A stretch of 64,000 nt of DNA, from assembly GCA_023437715.1 (NCBI GenBank), contig JAEZFK010000019.1, positions 18,415 to 82,414 on the forward strand, written 5' to 3'. This document shows, in pieces, positions 52,713 to 60,956 of this stretch (the first letter of the stretch is position 1; every line of letters starts with the position of its first letter). The DNA is from Bacillota bacterium (GTDB taxonomy: Bacteria; Bacillota; Clostridia; Lachnospirales; Lachnospiraceae). Under the pieces are notes generated by a model. It did not search any database. It was not told where the DNA came from and saw nothing but the letters and a program-made list of their open reading frames with translations. A program made the translations under genes and the position numbers.

Positions 52713-53510
52713 CTAAAACTTAATCTTCTTCTCCAATAAAGTAATCCCCTGATACAGTATCGCGGAAACAATACAGAGAATCACAATGGACATCATGACT
52801 AAATCCATCTTGAACACCTGGCTTCCATAAATAATCAGATATCCCAGTCCCTTACTGGCCGCCAGGAACTCCCCAATAATCACCCCGACCAGGCAAAGCC
52901 CGATATTTACTTTCATATTGCTGATAATTAGCGGTACAGATCCGGGAAGAAGCACTTTTAAAAGCACATCCTTTTTCGTCCCTCCCAGGGAATAAATCAG
53001 TTTGATTTTATCCGGGTCCGTCTGGGAAAAGCCTGTATGGAGGGTCATAATGCATCCGAAGACAGCCACAGAAATGGACGCCACAATGATGGTCTTAATA
53101 TTATTTCCCAGCCATACGATTAAAATAGGAGCCAAAGCAGATTTTGGCAGGCTGTTCAGCATAACCAGGTAAGGTTCCAGCACTTCCGTCACGCTTCGGC
53201 TGGACCATAAAAGTACGGAAATAACCAGCCCCAGGGAAATGACCAGGGCAAAGCTGACCAGGGTCTCCATCACCGTTACCCCAATATGCAGGAAAATACT
53301 TCCATCCTTTACCATATCTATAAAACACACCGTAATCCGTGCGGGGGAACTGAATATGAAATCATTGATGATCCCAAGCCTTGCGCACAATTCCCAAAGA
53401 GAAAGAAGCAGTACCAGAAGCATAAAACGGCATACCCGTACATTGCGGCGGTGCAGCATTTCTTTTTTTATAAACTCCTGCTGTGCCAGAGTTGGATGAG
53501 TCTCAATCAT
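52713..53510 (-). CDS. ABC importer permease, nitrate/sulfonate/taurine type
   Basis: 265 residues with six or so membrane segments (LLVLLLSLWELCARLGI at the start). The loop that contacts the ATPase has the family pattern (YSLGGTKKDVLLKVLLPGSVPLI) of the SsuC/TauC/ThiX permeases. Start overlaps the end of the ATPase gene by eight bases, so the two are translationally coupled. No periplasmic-type binding protein gene follows. Substrate unknown. Confidence 0.9.
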   Translation of the reverse strand: MIETHPTLAQQEFIKKEMLHRRNVRVCRFMLLVLLLSLWELCARLGIINDFIFSSPARITVCFIDMVKDGSIFLHIGVTVMETLVSFALVISLGLVISVLLWSSRSVTEVLEPYLVMLNSLPKSALAPILIVWLGNNIKTIIVASISVAVFGCIMTLHTGFSQTDPDKIKLIYSLGGTKKDVLLKVLLPGSVPLIISNMKVNIGLCLVGVIIGEFLAASKGLGYLIIYGSQVFKMDLVMMSIVILCIVSAILYQGITLLEKKIKF

Positions 53511-54270
53511 GGTTCTGCAGCTCCTTCCATATCTGATTAAAGTAAACGGAAAATTCCGGCATATTCCTCCGGATCAGAGGCCGGGTATATTCCTCTCCAA
53601 ATGAAACGGGAATTACAGCTTTTATTCTTCCGGGTCTGCTTGTCAGTACTATGACTCTGTCGGCCACGCTGATGGCTTCCGACAGATCGTGGGTAATGAG
53701 GATAGCCGTCTTATGGGTGCTCTCGATAATAGAGCTGATATCGTCGCAGACAGAAAGCCTGGTTTGATAATCCAGAGCGGAAAATGGTTCATCTAATAAA
53801 AGAAGGTCCGGTTCCAGGGCCAGGGTGCGGACCAGAGCGGCACGCTGCCGCATTCCGCCGGACAATTCGGACGGCCTGGCATTTTCAAAGTTTCCAAGGC
53901 CGTAAGTATGGAGCATCTGATGCAGCTTTTCTCTGGAACCGGTGTCGAGTCTCTTTTGTATTTCCAGTCCCAGCTCGGCGTTTCCCATAATGGTGCGCCA
54001 TTCAAAAAGGTGATCCCGCTGCAGCATATAGCCGGTGTTGACACCGGATTCTGACTGGGGAACACCGTCAATATATATTTCTCCCTGGTCAGGTATGAGC
54101 AATCCGCTGAGAAGGGATAACAGGGTCGATTTTCCACAGCCGGATGGTCCGACAATGGCAAGGAATTCCCCGTTCTCTGCAGTAAAGGATATATCGGAAA
54201 GGGCCAAGGTCTCCCCATCAAGGGAATGATAGGAGTAGCTGACCCCGCGAACTTCCAGTTTTGGCTTCAT
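53503..54270 (-). CDS. ABC importer ATP-binding protein, nitrate/sulfonate/taurine type
   Basis: 255 residues. Walker A GPSGCGKSTLLSLLSG, signature LSGGMRQRAALVRTLA, Walker B LLLLDEPFSALD and the H-loop TAILITHDLSEA are all intact. It powers the permease encoded directly after it. AGGAGG stands six bases before the ATG, and a 17-bp palindrome lies about 18 bases upstream of the gene. Confidence 0.92.
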   Translation of the reverse strand: MKPKLEVRGVSYSYHSLDGETLALSDISFTAENGEFLAIVGPSGCGKSTLLSLLSGLLIPDQGEIYIDGVPQSESGVNTGYMLQRDHLFEWRTIMGNAELGLEIQKRLDTGSREKLHQMLHTYGLGNFENARPSELSGGMRQRAALVRTLALEPDLLLLDEPFSALDYQTRLSVCDDISSIIESTHKTAILITHDLSEAISVADRVIVLTSRPGRIKAVIPVSFGEEYTRPLIRRNMPEFSVYFNQIWKELQNHD

Positions 54271-54287
54271 GGGTCCTCCTTATATAC

Positions 54288-54304
54288 GATAGATTCATTC
54301 TATC
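54288..54304. promoter_or_regulatory. Candidate operator of the ABC importer genes
   Basis: GATAGA-TTCAT-TCTATC, a perfect 6-bp inverted repeat around 5 bases, lies between the presumed start of transcription and the ribosome site on the minus strand. The rest of 54305-54543 has only weak inverted repeats (CCGGTTC/GAACCGG). Confidence 0.4.
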
Positions 54305-54543
54305 TGATATAGTGTTATGATATGTACAAAAAAAAGGAGTGTGAAGCAAAGGCCCCGGTTCCTCATAATCCGGGAAATTCAGCAGATAAAAAAGAACCGG
54401 CGGTTCTGCGAGGAAAAAACAGAATGTATTTAATACAATAAGGCCGAAATTTGGCGAAAAATAAAGCTGTTTTCATTCTGCTTGCAAAAGAAAATGGCCT
54501 GTGCTAGTATATAGGCAAGTTTGAGTACAGGGGAGGAGTTACC

Positions 54544-54876
54544 ATGGATGAGAATTATGCAGTAGCATTTCAGCTCATTATGAACGCAGGAAATTCAAAA
54601 TCGCTTTCCATGATGGCGATGGAGTCAGCCAGAGAATTTAACTTTGAGGAGGCGGAAAAATACTTGGAAGAGGCGGAAGCGGAAATGAGATCCGCTCACC
54701 AGTCCCAGATTGATTTAATCCAGCAGGAGGCCCAGGGAAATCCTGTGGAAGTAAACATCATTCTGGTCCATGCCCAGGATCATCTGACCATGGCCATGAT
54801 GGCGAAGGACCAGGCTGCGGAGGTTTTAAACCTTTACCGGATGATCAAGGATTTAAAGGATAAGATTGAAAAATAA
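54544..54876 (+). CDS. PTS EIIA, lactose/cellobiose family
   Basis: 110 residues, all helical, family length. NIILVHAQDHLTMAM contains His76, in the place of the phosphorylated histidine of EIIA-Lac, and the metal-binding aspartate follows. The gene is monocistronic: it ends with its own terminator and lies ~260 bases before the EIIB/EIIC genes, which have a separate promoter. Confidence 0.93.
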   Translation: MDENYAVAFQLIMNAGNSKSLSMMAMESAREFNFEEAEKYLEEAEAEMRSAHQSQIDLIQQEAQGNPVEVNIILVHAQDHLTMAMMAKDQAAEVLNLYRMIKDLKDKIEK

Positions 54877-54936
54877 ATAAGCGCCCGCCCGCACCATTCC
54901 GGATATTGTAAAGGATATGAAGGCCCTTAGTAAGAT

Positions 54937-54983
54937 GGCTGCCGTGAAAATGACTGAAAAATCATATTTCACAGCAGCCTTTT
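54937..54983 (+). terminator. Terminator after the EIIA gene
   Basis: GGCTGC-C-GTGAAA pairs with TTTCAC-A-GCAGCC, then TTTTCGT. Confidence 0.8.
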
Positions 54984-55067
54984 CGTCATTATAATGGGAG
55001 AAATGTCTGAATGTGGAATGAGTTTTTAATAAGTGAATAAAAAGTTTATTTTTATTTTAGAATTTGC

Positions 55068-55096
55068 TTGTATTTTTGCATATGATATAGTATTAT
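55068..55096 (+). promoter_or_regulatory. Promoter of the EIIB-EIIC operon
   Basis: TTGTAT (55068-55073), 17-base spacer, TATTAT (55091-55096). Confidence 0.65.
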
Positions 55097-55110
55097 AAGG
55101 CTAAGAGGAA

Positions 55111-55124
55111 GTGGTCTAGACCAC
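55111..55124. promoter_or_regulatory. GntR/HutC-type operator
   Basis: GTGGTCTAGACCAC is a perfect 14-bp palindrome about +8 to +21 of the PTS transcript. It has the TGGTCTAGACCA core known for HutC-subfamily regulators such as DasR and NagR. The GntR encoded at 59029 is the obvious candidate. Confidence 0.8.
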
Positions 55125-55139
55125 AGAAAGGGGTGCGGG

Positions 55140-55451
55140 ATGTACAATATTTTATTAGTTTGCTCTGCGGGAATGTCTACAAGCATGCTTGTAAAAAAAA
55201 TGCAGGACGCAGCATCAGAGAAAGGCGTGGAGGCCACCATTTGGGCGGTGGGAGATGCTGACTCTACCGAGGAAGTGAAAAAAGCAGATATTGTTTTGTT
55301 GGGGCCTCAGGTTCGTTATCTGGAGAAAAAGATGAACGAGAAGGTCAATCATGAAAAGCCTGTGATGGTTATTGATATGATGGCCTACGGCACCATGAAC
55401 GGCGCCAAGGTGCTGGATCAGGCTATTGGAAAATTAAACTCCCCTTCATAG
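55140..55451 (+). CDS. PTS EIIB, lactose/cellobiose family
   Basis: 103 residues. ILLVCSAGMSTSMLV has Cys8, the phosphorylated cysteine, in the P-loop-like turn of this family. It passes phosphate from EIIA to the sugar entering through EIIC. First gene after the promoter/operator; AAAGGGG precedes the ATG. Confidence 0.95.
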   Translation: MYNILLVCSAGMSTSMLVKKMQDAASEKGVEATIWAVGDADSTEEVKKADIVLLGPQVRYLEKKMNEKVNHEKPVMVIDMMAYGTMNGAKVLDQAIGKLNSPS

Positions 55452-55484
55452 AAGCCGAGGGGATAATAAAGAGGGAGAAAAGTT

Positions 55485-56873
55485 ATGGGTGCATTTAATT
55501 CATTCATGGAAGCGAAATTTATGCCAATTGCAGCTAGAATCGGTTCTCAGAAGCATCTGGTTGCCATTCGTGATTCCTTCATCGCCATCATGCCGATCAC
55601 CATGGTGGGCTCCATTGCAGTTTTGCTCAATGTATTTTTAAGAGATCTTCCGAACCAGGCAGGAATGACCGGCTTTGTCAAGGCCATGACCCCGCTCATC
55701 AGTGTTAACGGCAACGTATATTTTGGTTCCATCGTGATTCTGGCTCTGGCATTTGTCTTTGCCCTGGGCTACAACCTTTCAAAAACCTATGATGTAAACG
55801 CCATTGCAGGCGGCGTTATCGCATTTGCAAGCTTAGTCACCTGTATGGGACAAAGCGCTACCTTTGACTATGAGCTTCCCGGCGTTGCGGCATCGGCAGC
55901 GGACCAGTTAAAAGGCCTTGGTCTTAATGTGGCAGCTACTCCAGGAGGCGGTGTGGCATTAAACGGAGTCAGCGGCTGGGGATATTTAGGTTCCGGCTAC
56001 ACCGGCTCCGGCGGATTGTTTACCGCACTGATTATGGGCTTTATCTGTACCATGATTTACATAAAGATGATGCAAAAGAAGATAACCATCACTCTTCCGG
56101 ATTCCGTGCCTCCGGCAGTGAGCAAGGCATTTGCAGCAATTGTTCCGGGTATCATCGCTATTTACGTTGCAGGCATCGCCACTCAGATCTGTATCGCTTT
56201 AACAGGCTCCACAATCAACGAAATGGTTCTTGAATATATCCAGAGGCCCCTTCTCAACTTATCACAGGGCTTCTTCAGCGTAATCCTTATGGTATTCCTG
56301 GTACAGCTGTTATGGTTCTTTGGACTTCACGGACACAACGTGCTGGCCCCTATCATGGATGGAATCTATTTGACGGCATTAAACCAGAACATTGAGGCCT
56401 TTACCGCCAGCCAGAGCACTGCAAACCTTCCCTATTTATGGACCCGCGGCTCCTTTGACGCCTACTGCCAGATGGGCGGTTCCGGCATCACCCTGGGCCT
56501 GATCATCGCTATCTTCTTATTCTCCAGAAGGGAGGATCAGAGGGCCATTGCCAAGCTGTCCTGGCCCATGGGGGTATTTAACATCAATGAGCCCATTACT
56601 TTTGGTATGCCCATTGTATTGAATCCGGTATATTTAATTCCGTGGCTGATTGTTCCTCCGATCTGTGCAACCATCGCATACGGTGCAACTGCCATAGGCT
56701 TAATCCCTCCGGTATTCGTTTCCGTGCCCTGGGTAATGCCGGCAGGCATTTACGCATTCCTTGCAACCGGAGGAAACTTCATGGCGGCGCTGGTATCCCT
56801 GTTTAATCTTTTTGTGTCTTTCGTCATCTGGACACCGTTTGTAATGATGGCAAACAAGATGAAAGAGGAATAG
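55485..56873 (+). CDS. PTS EIIC, lactose/cellobiose family
   Basis: 462 residues with about ten membrane segments. LWFFGLHGHNVLAPIMDGIY and the NINEPITFGMPIVLNPVYLIPW region are hallmarks of the cellobiose/lactose EIIC proteins; the Glu-Pro motif contacts the sugar. It imports and phosphorylates a beta-linked disaccharide with EIIB. AGGGAG precedes the ATG. GH1 and MupG-like genes downstream would cut the phosphorylated product. Confidence 0.94.
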   Translation: MGAFNSFMEAKFMPIAARIGSQKHLVAIRDSFIAIMPITMVGSIAVLLNVFLRDLPNQAGMTGFVKAMTPLISVNGNVYFGSIVILALAFVFALGYNLSKTYDVNAIAGGVIAFASLVTCMGQSATFDYELPGVAASAADQLKGLGLNVAATPGGGVALNGVSGWGYLGSGYTGSGGLFTALIMGFICTMIYIKMMQKKITITLPDSVPPAVSKAFAAIVPGIIAIYVAGIATQICIALTGSTINEMVLEYIQRPLLNLSQGFFSVILMVFLVQLLWFFGLHGHNVLAPIMDGIYLTALNQNIEAFTASQSTANLPYLWTRGSFDAYCQMGGSGITLGLIIAIFLFSRREDQRAIAKLSWPMGVFNINEPITFGMPIVLNPVYLIPWLIVPPICATIAYGATAIGLIPPVFVSVPWVMPAGIYAFLATGGNFMAALVSLFNLFVSFVIWTPFVMMANKMKEE

Positions 56874-56903
56874 CAGCATAACAAAGTTAAAATATAAGAC
56901 GGA

Positions 56904-56960
56904 GCTGCCAGACCAGTTCACAGGGGTTGTCCTGACAGAACTGATTTGGCAGCCTTTCGT
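56904..56960 (+). terminator. Intercistronic hairpin after EIIC
   Basis: GCTGCCA (56904-56910) and AGTTC pair with GAACT and TGGCAGC (56947-56953), followed by CTTTCGTT. The T run is weak, so it may be a partial terminator or an mRNA-stabilising structure that lowers expression of the downstream genes. Confidence 0.5.
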
Positions 56961-56991
56961 TATAAATTGAGAAAGAAAGGCAGGGTTTTCC

Positions 56992-57138
56992 ATGAAAAGC
57001 TGGACTGTATTTTTAATTGCCATAGGCTGCCTGCTCATTGCCGTATCCCCTCAGCTTCCATCCTCTGCCCTGTACATGATTGTGGGTCTGGCATTTGTAC
57101 TGTTTGGTGCAGTGAGACTGAAAAAGAAGAAAAAATAG
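56992..57138 (+). CDS. Small two-helix membrane protein, 48 residues
   Basis: Two hydrophobic segments (residues ~5-19 and ~25-41) joined by a short polar turn (SPQLPSS) and a C-terminal LKKKKK tail that should lie in the cytoplasm. AAAGG lies 13-16 bases upstream of the ATG and the stop is 13 bases before the GH1 start. Not recognised. It sits inside the PTS operon and could be an accessory subunit (inference). Confidence 0.65.
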   Translation: MKSWTVFLIAIGCLLIAVSPQLPSSALYMIVGLAFVLFGAVRLKKKKK

Positions 57139-57151
57139 GAGGTGTTCCAGG

Positions 57152-58531
57152 ATGATAAAATTTCCGCAGGGGTTTTACTTTGGCAGCGCAGCCAGCGCTA
57201 CCCAATGCGAGGGAAGCGAAGAAAATGACGGAAGAGGAAAAAACATTTGGGATTTGTGGTACGAGGAGGAAAGCTTTCGGTTTCACGGGTCCGTTGGCCC
57301 CGGCACCACCTCTTCCTTTTACCGGAATTATAAGGAAGACATTGAGCTGATGAGGCAGACAGGCCATAATTCTTTCCGGACCTCCATCAGCTGGTCCCGC
57401 CTGTTTCCCCTGGGATTTGGAGAAATAAATGAAAAAGCCGTTAAATTTTACCGCAGCCTGTTTCTGGAATTGAGAGAACAGGGGATTGAGCCCTTTGTGA
57501 ATCTGTACCATTTTGATATGCCGGTGAAGCTTCAGGAGCTGGGAGGCTGGGAAAACAGGAAGGTCGTGGATTATTATAAGGAATATGCCAGGACCTGCTT
57601 TGAACTGTTCGGAGATGTGGTCAAGCGCTGGTTTACCTTTAACGAGCCTATTGTCCATGTGGAATGCGGATACCTTCAGTGCTATCACTACCCCTGCAAG
57701 GTGGATCCTAAGGCTGCAGTTTCCGTAGCCTATCACACGGCCCTGGCCAGCGCCATGGCTGTAAGGGAATATCGCGGCATGGACCAGGGGGGGAAGATCG
57801 GGATTGTGCTGAACTTAACTCCAGCCTATCCCAGAAGTACTCATCCTGAGGATGTGAAAGCGGCAGAGCTTGCAGAGCTGTTTCAGAATAAGAGCTTCCT
57901 AGATCCAGCTGTGAAAGGAACCTATGATCCGAAGCTTGCAGAGCTCATAGAAAAGCATGGGCTGATGCCGGAGACGTATTCCGAGGATTTGGAGATCATC
58001 CGCCGGAATACGGTGGATTTTCTGGGTGTAAACTATTATCATCCGTTCCGGGTCTGCGCAAGGGCCAGCCTCCCCAATCCGGCGGCTCCTTTTACGCCCG
58101 AATATTATTTTGACACCTATGATATGCCGGGCAGGCGGATGAATCCCTACCGGGGCTGGGAAATCTATCCCAGAGGCTTATATGACATTGCCTTAAATAT
58201 CCGGGATCATTATGGAAACATTGAATGGATGGTTACGGAAAACGGCATGGGCGTGGAAAACGAGGGACGATTTAAAGAAGACGGCGTCATACAGGATGAT
58301 TACCGCATTGAGTTCATGAAAGAGCATTTGACCTGGCTTCATAAGGGCGTGGAAGAGGGAAGCAACTGCATCGGTTATCATGTCTGGACCTTTGTGGACT
58401 GCTGGTCATGGCTCAATGCCTACAAGAACCGTTACGGGCTTGTGGAGCTGGACTTGGAAACCCAGAAGCGGACCATAAAAAAGTCAGGATACTGGTATCA
58501 GGAGCTGCTTAAAAACAACGGCTTTGAATAG
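57152..58531 (+). CDS. Glycoside hydrolase family 1, 6-phospho-beta-glucosidase type
   Basis: 459 residues, full length for GH1. FYFGSAASATQCEG at the start; WFTFNEP gives acid/base Glu165 and MVTENGMG nucleophile Glu363. It cuts beta-glycosides; with the PTS operon the likely substrate is a 6-phosphorylated disaccharide. The C-terminal part has CWSWLNAYKNRYGL, where 6-phospho enzymes usually have a Ser-x-x-Asn-x-x-x-x-x-Tyr phosphate pocket, consistent with this. AGGAGG precedes the ATG. Confidence 0.92.
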   Translation: MIKFPQGFYFGSAASATQCEGSEENDGRGKNIWDLWYEEESFRFHGSVGPGTTSSFYRNYKEDIELMRQTGHNSFRTSISWSRLFPLGFGEINEKAVKFYRSLFLELREQGIEPFVNLYHFDMPVKLQELGGWENRKVVDYYKEYARTCFELFGDVVKRWFTFNEPIVHVECGYLQCYHYPCKVDPKAAVSVAYHTALASAMAVREYRGMDQGGKIGIVLNLTPAYPRSTHPEDVKAAELAELFQNKSFLDPAVKGTYDPKLAELIEKHGLMPETYSEDLEIIRRNTVDFLGVNYYHPFRVCARASLPNPAAPFTPEYYFDTYDMPGRRMNPYRGWEIYPRGLYDIALNIRDHYGNIEWMVTENGMGVENEGRFKEDGVIQDDYRIEFMKEHLTWLHKGVEEGSNCIGYHVWTFVDCWSWLNAYKNRYGLVELDLETQKRTIKKSGYWYQELLKNNGFE

Positions 58532-58550
58532 GGACAGACAGGAGGGACAT

Positions 58551-59000
58551 ATGGAAGTAAACCAGAAACTGAATGTGGGAGCAAAGGAATTCTTTGACGC
58601 TCTGGCGTCGTCGGTAGCTTACGATATCAGCCAGGCCACAGGGAAAACAGTGACTCCGGATCAGATTTATTCCGGCTATTGCTATAAAAAGAAGATGAGA
58701 AACAAGATGGGCCAGGAAAGCCATGTGGATGTGGTGATTAAGCAGTTTATCTCCCCCAGCTCCTATGAGGCAAAATTTCGTTCCTCCCAGGGAACCAACA
58801 CCATATTTTATGAGATCGAGGATGACAAAGACGGAAATATTGTGGTACACTACAGGGAGAGATTTGAAGGGGAAAGCGTTTTCAGCTCCTTAAATTATAA
58901 AATTGTATCCTGGTTTTACCAGAGAAGTTCCCAAAAGAGGATTTCCAGGATGCTTTTATCCATGGAAAGCTTTATCCGTGGAAAAGCGGCGAACCAATAG
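58551..59000 (+). CDS. DUF3284 protein
   Basis: 149 residues from the ATG at 58551 with GGAGGG five bases upstream; the frame is open 27 bases earlier without a site. It matches the DUF3284 family, of unknown function, which is repeatedly found in cellobiose-type PTS clusters. Mixed alpha/beta, with a basic end (YQRSSQKRISRMLLSM). START/Bet v1-like fold is possible (inference). Confidence 0.78.
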   Translation: MEVNQKLNVGAKEFFDALASSVAYDISQATGKTVTPDQIYSGYCYKKKMRNKMGQESHVDVVIKQFISPSSYEAKFRSSQGTNTIFYEIEDDKDGNIVVHYRERFEGESVFSSLNYKIVSWFYQRSSQKRISRMLLSMESFIRGKAANQ

Positions 59001-59028
59001 AGAATTAAAGGTGATAAGAGGTGATACA

Positions 59029-59703
59029 ATGGGGGCTCCAAAATACCAGAAAATAAAACAGGACCTTATGGAAGAGATTAAGGAAGCGTCTGTCAATACC
59101 CCTATTGCCTCAGAGCGGGAGCTGGCCGGACGGTATAAGGCCAGCCGCATGACCGTGCGCAATGCTTTGAATGAACTGGTGGAAGAGGGAGTATTATACA
59201 GAGATAAAAACAAGGGAACTTTTGTTGCGGACCAAAGGCTGATGAAGAAAAACACGTCGGCGGAGACTTTAAATAAGCCAATAGACGATACCTATGATTA
59301 TAATGTGATCTATTTCAGCTCCTGCTTTTCCGACGAAACCGTTGCTTCTTATCTGGAAATCGGACCTGAGGACCGGATGATCCGCATTGTCCGTTTAAAT
59401 AAGAAAAACGGAAAACCTTTAAGCCTTGAGGAAATCTATTTTATCCAGAGCCTGATTAATGACAGCGATTATAACAACTTAAATAAGCTCCTGGATTTAA
59501 AAGGGTACATTGACGAAGGTTCGGTCACACAAAAGTTTCTTCCTATTATAGTGCCCGTAAAATATATTAATCTGCTTCACGTAAAACTGAATACTCCGAT
59601 TATCATGGTGGAAAGCATTATTGTGAGCAAGAACGGCAGTCCGGTTGTGTATATCAGGGAGTTTAACAATCCATTTGAAAAAATAATTGAGATAACCACA
59701 TAG
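59029..59703 (+). CDS. GntR-family regulator, HutC type with UTRA domain
   Basis: 224 residues from the ATG at 59029; earlier in-frame codons lie inside the DUF3284 gene. The winged helix (PIASERELAGRYKASRMTVRNAL) is followed by a UTRA ligand domain (RMIRIVRLNKKNGKPLSLEEIYF). HutC regulators bind TGGTCTAGACCA-like sites, and exactly such a palindrome lies at 55111-55124 in front of the PTS operon. The effector is probably a 6-phospho sugar. It lies inside the operon it is likely to repress. Confidence 0.9.
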   Translation: MGAPKYQKIKQDLMEEIKEASVNTPIASERELAGRYKASRMTVRNALNELVEEGVLYRDKNKGTFVADQRLMKKNTSAETLNKPIDDTYDYNVIYFSSCFSDETVASYLEIGPEDRMIRIVRLNKKNGKPLSLEEIYFIQSLINDSDYNNLNKLLDLKGYIDEGSVTQKFLPIIVPVKYINLLHVKLNTPIIMVESIIVSKNGSPVVYIREFNNPFEKIIEITT

Positions 59704-59720
59704 CAGAGAGGAGATTGAAA

Positions 59721-60836
59721 ATGGGAAGACTTGGAATCTCTTTATATCCGGAGCATTCCACTCCGGAAAAGGATAAGGAATACATCCGCCTGGCAGGTAA
59801 ATACGGGTTTCAACGGATTTTCACCTGCCTCTTAAGCGTGGGAAATAAGGACAGGGATGAGATCATCAATGAGTTTCGGGATATGATCCAAACGGCCCAT
59901 GAGTTCGGCATGGAGGTGATCTTAGATGTGGCGCCTCCTGTTTTTGAAAGGCTGGGGGCTTCCTATGATAACCTGGCGCCCTTTAAAGAAATGAATGCGG
60001 ACGGAATCCGGCTGGATATAGGCTTTGACGGCATGAAAGAAGCGGCCATGAGCTACAACAGCCAGGGCATTAAGATAGAGTTAAACGCCAGCACAGACCC
60101 CAGCTACGTGGCAAATATTATAAACCATCATCCGGTGCCGGAGCGGATCATTACCTGCCACAACTTTTATCCCCAGAAATATACAGGCATCAGCCTGGAG
60201 CATTTTAATTTCTGCAACCGGGAAATGAAAAAGTACGGCCTGAAGGTTGCGGCTTTCGTATCCAGCAACAATGAGAATACCTTTGGCCCCTGGCCGGTGA
60301 ATGAAGGCCTGTGTACGCTGGAGATGCACCGGGGCCTGCCTGTGGATGCCCAGGTGCGTCATCTGCTTGCAACCCGCATGGTGGATGACGTGATCATCGC
60401 CAATGCCTATGCCTCTGAGGAGGAATTAAAGGCCTGCGCCTCTGTGACGCCCGGAAAGCTCATGTTCGGCCTCTGCCTGGAAAAGGAGCTGACGGAGACG
60501 GAGCGGGCCATTCTCTACTATGACCGGCAGCATGTGATCCGGGGGGATATCAGCGAATACATGATACGGTCCACATGGCCGAGAGAAACATTTGCGGACC
60601 AGGCGATTCCTCCGGCCAACACCCGGGATTTAAAACGGGGAGATGTTGTGATTTTAAATGACGGCTATTCCCGCTACAAGGGAGAACTCCACGTTGTCTT
60701 AAAGGATATGCCGGGTGACGGACGAAAGAATGTGATCGGCCATATACCGGATTATGAGCTGGTGCTCCTTGACTATATCAAGCCCTGGAAATTATTTGGC
60801 TTTACGGAAGTGGGAGCCTTTCATGAAAAAATATAA
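59721..60836 (+). CDS. MupG-family (DUF871) phosphoglycosidase
   Basis: 371 residues from the ATG at 59721, seven bases after AGAGGAG. A TIM barrel (LGISLYPEHST, FTCLLSVGNKD, GIRLDIGFDG, CHNFYPQKYTG) plus a C-terminal small beta domain is the DUF871 layout. The S. aureus member MupG cleaves MurNAc 6-phosphate-GlcNAc, so this protein probably hydrolyses a 6-phospho-disaccharide imported by the PTS. It is the last gene of the cluster. Confidence 0.85.
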   Translation: MGRLGISLYPEHSTPEKDKEYIRLAGKYGFQRIFTCLLSVGNKDRDEIINEFRDMIQTAHEFGMEVILDVAPPVFERLGASYDNLAPFKEMNADGIRLDIGFDGMKEAAMSYNSQGIKIELNASTDPSYVANIINHHPVPERIITCHNFYPQKYTGISLEHFNFCNREMKKYGLKVAAFVSSNNENTFGPWPVNEGLCTLEMHRGLPVDAQVRHLLATRMVDDVIIANAYASEEELKACASVTPGKLMFGLCLEKELTETERAILYYDRQHVIRGDISEYMIRSTWPRETFADQAIPPANTRDLKRGDVVILNDGYSRYKGELHVVLKDMPGDGRKNVIGHIPDYELVLLDYIKPWKLFGFTEVGAFHEKI

Positions 60837-60845
60837 GAAAAACCC

Positions 60846-60929
60846 TTGCAATGAGGGAAGAACAGTGCTATACTGACTACGATAACATGAGAATTTGGCG
60901 GATAAAGAGTGGACGAAAGTCCACTCTTT
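60846..60929 (+). promoter_or_regulatory. Promoter and leader hairpin of the rimP-nusA operon
   Basis: TTGCAA (60846-60851), 17-base spacer, TATACT (60869-60874). The leader contains an 11-bp perfect stem AAAGAGTGGAC-GAAA-GTCCACTCTTT (60904-60929) capped by a GAAA tetraloop. It may protect the mRNA or bind a regulator; the T tail is too weak for a proper terminator. Confidence 0.75.
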
Positions 60930-60956
60930 CCATTTGCTTGGAAAGGTGGGAGGAAG

